A stretch of 6,628 bases of DNA from positions 626,133 to 632,760 of the forward strand of contig NC_014722.1 of NCBI RefSeq assembly GCF_000198775.1, read 5' to 3'. A program made the position numbers and the translations under genes. The notes under the pieces were generated by a model. The model ran no database searches. It was not told where the DNA came from and was given only the letters and a program-made list of their open reading frames with translations. This document shows positions 5,971 to 6,628 of the stretch, one piece after another. The stretch comes from Mycetohabitans rhizoxinica HKI 454 (GTDB taxonomy: Bacteria > Pseudomonadota > Gammaproteobacteria > Burkholderiales > Burkholderiaceae). Positions within the stretch are counted from its first letter, which is position 1; the number at the start of each line of letters is the position of its first letter.

Positions 5971-6345
5971 TACGTATGGGAAACCTTACCCAAGCTTTGA
6001 GGAAACGAGGCCACCGGTGAGTCGGCAGCATGTATTTCAAGTGGTGCGGCATTCAAACGATTAGCCAGATGACGCACCTGTTTCCTGGAAAGGCAAAGTG
6101 TAAAGACCCGGTCGTGATGCGACCATTCCTAATCTTGCAACAATATATTGACGATTATGAAATGATTGGTGGCGTCCCGCAGAGCCTTATGTAGCAAGGC
6201 TGAGCAGCGATTCAACTCAATTTCGACAAGAGTGGACGAGCGCTTGACGTTGTGTTTGTACGACAGCTGAATGAAGGGAACCAATGGGCAATTAATGAGT
6301 CGCGACTATTGTTTCGGCGGCTACAATAAATGATTGCCGAATAAA
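5971..6345. other. Porin upstream intergenic region (375 bp, no gene)
   Basis: No convincing coding sequence is seen on either strand. The segment must contain the porin promoter on the - strand. The best -10 candidates are TATATT (6147 to 6142, inside the palindrome CAATATATTG at 6141-6150) and CATAAT (6159 to 6154), but neither has a good -35. Small palindromes are scattered through it: CACCGGTG (6012-6019), TTTCC-T-GGAAA (6081-6091), GGTCG-TGATG-CGACC (6110-6124) and AGTCGCGACT (6298-6307). The AT-rich stretch at 6321-6350 leads into the sRNA promoter. A porin 5' UTR of 100-200 nt would fit, but the start site cannot be fixed. Confidence 0.5.
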
Positions 6346-6376
6346 TTAACATGGGATGCGCCGGTTTCGCTATACT
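6346..6376 (+). promoter_or_regulatory. Predicted promoter of the small RNA
   Basis: TTAACA (6346-6351; 5 of 6 match to TTGACA) and TATACT (6371-6376; 5 of 6 match to TATAAT) are 19 bp apart, longer than the ideal 17. The region just upstream is AT-rich. Transcription would start at about 6382-6384, some 78 bases before the end of the terminator at 6460. Confidence 0.55.
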
Positions 6377-6381
6377 GCAAT

Positions 6382-6460
6382 CACTGCTTTCCCTAGCAGC
6401 TTTTTCTTCTGAAAAAGATCTCCAAACCTTCAGCGCGGTCGTCTTGATCGCGCTTTTTTT
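6382..6460 (+). ncRNA. Candidate small regulatory RNA divergent from the porin gene
   Basis: Between a predicted promoter and a strong intrinsic terminator lies a unit of about 79 nt that would fold into three successive hairpins. SL1 is CTGCT-TTCCCT-AGCAG (6384-6399). SL2 is CTTTTTC-TTCT-GAAAAAG (6400-6417). SL3 is the terminator stem (6432-6454) followed by U7. The linker at 6418-6431 is predicted single-stranded and contains CTCCAAA. A long U tail and an unpaired C/U-rich seed are features of Hfq-dependent sRNAs. Two segments, 6400-6410 and 6420-6426, are complementary in collinear order to the start codon and Shine-Dalgarno region of the adjacent porin mRNA, so repression of porin translation is a reasonable hypothesis. 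I do not recognise a named RNA family. An attenuated leader for an unseen gene to the right is the main alternative. An ORF crosses the region but would start upstream of the predicted transcript and shows no codon or protein signature. Confidence 0.5.
6432..6460 (+). terminator. Intrinsic terminator ending the small RNA
   Basis: AGCGCGGTC (6432-6440), loop GTCTT, GATCGCGCT (6446-6454) forms a 9-bp GC-rich stem with one G-U pair, directly followed by an uninterrupted T7 (6454-6460). It works only on the + strand, and no annotated + strand gene lies before it within 1.7 kb, so it must end a short transcript. Confidence 0.88.
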
Positions 6461-6628
6461 GCGCCGTCGCTCACCGCATCGGCGCGCCAGTGCGTCATTG
6501 CACCGGTGGCCGGGTCGTTGTGGCTGGCATGCCGGGCATCAAGCCGGTGTCGATGCCGTTGGTTCATTCCGGTGAGGCGCGACGGCGCTAGGCACCCGCC
6601 GAGCGGTGCAATGTCCAGAACGAATCAA
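6461..6628. other. Right end, no recognisable gene
   Basis: The 168 bases after the sRNA terminator carry no gene I can support. GCGCCGTCGC (6461-6470) and GCGACGGCGC (6579-6588) are a perfect 10-bp inverted pair about 110 bases apart. An ATG at 6611 opens six codons to the window edge and could be the start of the next gene, but it has no clear Shine-Dalgarno sequence. Confidence 0.4.

Noticed and set aside
5181..6020. 279-codon ORF antisense to the porin
   Set aside because: Rich in Arg/Val/Ala with no motif. It mirrors the codon bias of the real porin on the other strand, as do the long - strand frames opposite gmk, rpoZ and spoT.
5955..6077. Upstream in-frame extension of the porin reading frame (41 codons)
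   Set aside because: The added residues (MRHLANRLNA...) would bury the clear signal peptide starting at 5954 inside the protein, and the GGAG ribosome site fits the start at 5954.
6351..6575. 74-codon ORF over the sRNA region
   Set aside because: Its ATG lies between the -35 and -10 of the predicted promoter, it crosses a strong terminator, has no Shine-Dalgarno sequence and shows no protein signature.
6611..6628. ATG opening a possible gene (MSRTNQ...) at the right edge
   Set aside because: Only six codons are visible and there is no convincing ribosome binding site, so it cannot be supported as a gene.

Overview
The window looks like the chromosome of a Burkholderiaceae betaproteobacterium (Burkholderia sensu lato, possibly a Mycetohabitans-like species; the genus is inferred). 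The evidence is the high GC content, the 67-residue form of RNA polymerase omega, the gene order yicC-gmk-rpoZ-spoT, and a trimeric porin of the Neisseria/Burkholderia type. This is mostly core genome. I see no insertion sequence, prophage, CRISPR array or rRNA.

Left half (1-3729, + strand): four co-directional genes lie close together. They are the 3' end of a YicC-family endoribonuclease gene, gmk (guanylate kinase), rpoZ (RNA polymerase omega) and spoT (bifunctional (p)ppGpp synthetase/hydrolase with all catalytic residues intact). Gaps are 9, 25 and 50 bases, as in an operon. The set is thematically tight: Gmk makes GDP, SpoT makes and destroys (p)ppGpp from GDP/GTP, and the omega N-terminus forms part of a (p)ppGpp site on RNA polymerase.

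Middle (3730-4850): a perfect bidirectional terminator (3852-3881) separates spoT from a convergent tRNA-Arg(ACG) gene on the - strand. That tRNA has a strong extended -10 promoter with an A-tract upstream. Divergent from it, greB (transcript cleavage factor) is read on the + strand. It is preceded by a consensus TATAAT and by an 8-codon leader ORF whose stop overlaps the greB start (ATGA). Between greB and the porin are a repeat/palindrome cluster and a second bidirectional terminator (4784-4809).

Right part (4851-6628): a complete outer-membrane porin gene is read on the - strand (start at 5954, not at the upstream ORF limit). Its long upstream intergenic region holds the most interesting object in the window. 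This is a promoter-to-terminator unit on the + strand (about 6346-6460) predicted to produce a roughly 80-nt small RNA with three hairpins and a U7 tail. The predicted RNA carries two collinear segments complementary to the porin mRNA, one over the Shine-Dalgarno sequence and one over the start codon. That suggests a MicF-like, divergently encoded, porin-repressing sRNA. It is an inference from sequence alone. The last ~170 bases hold nothing I can identify.
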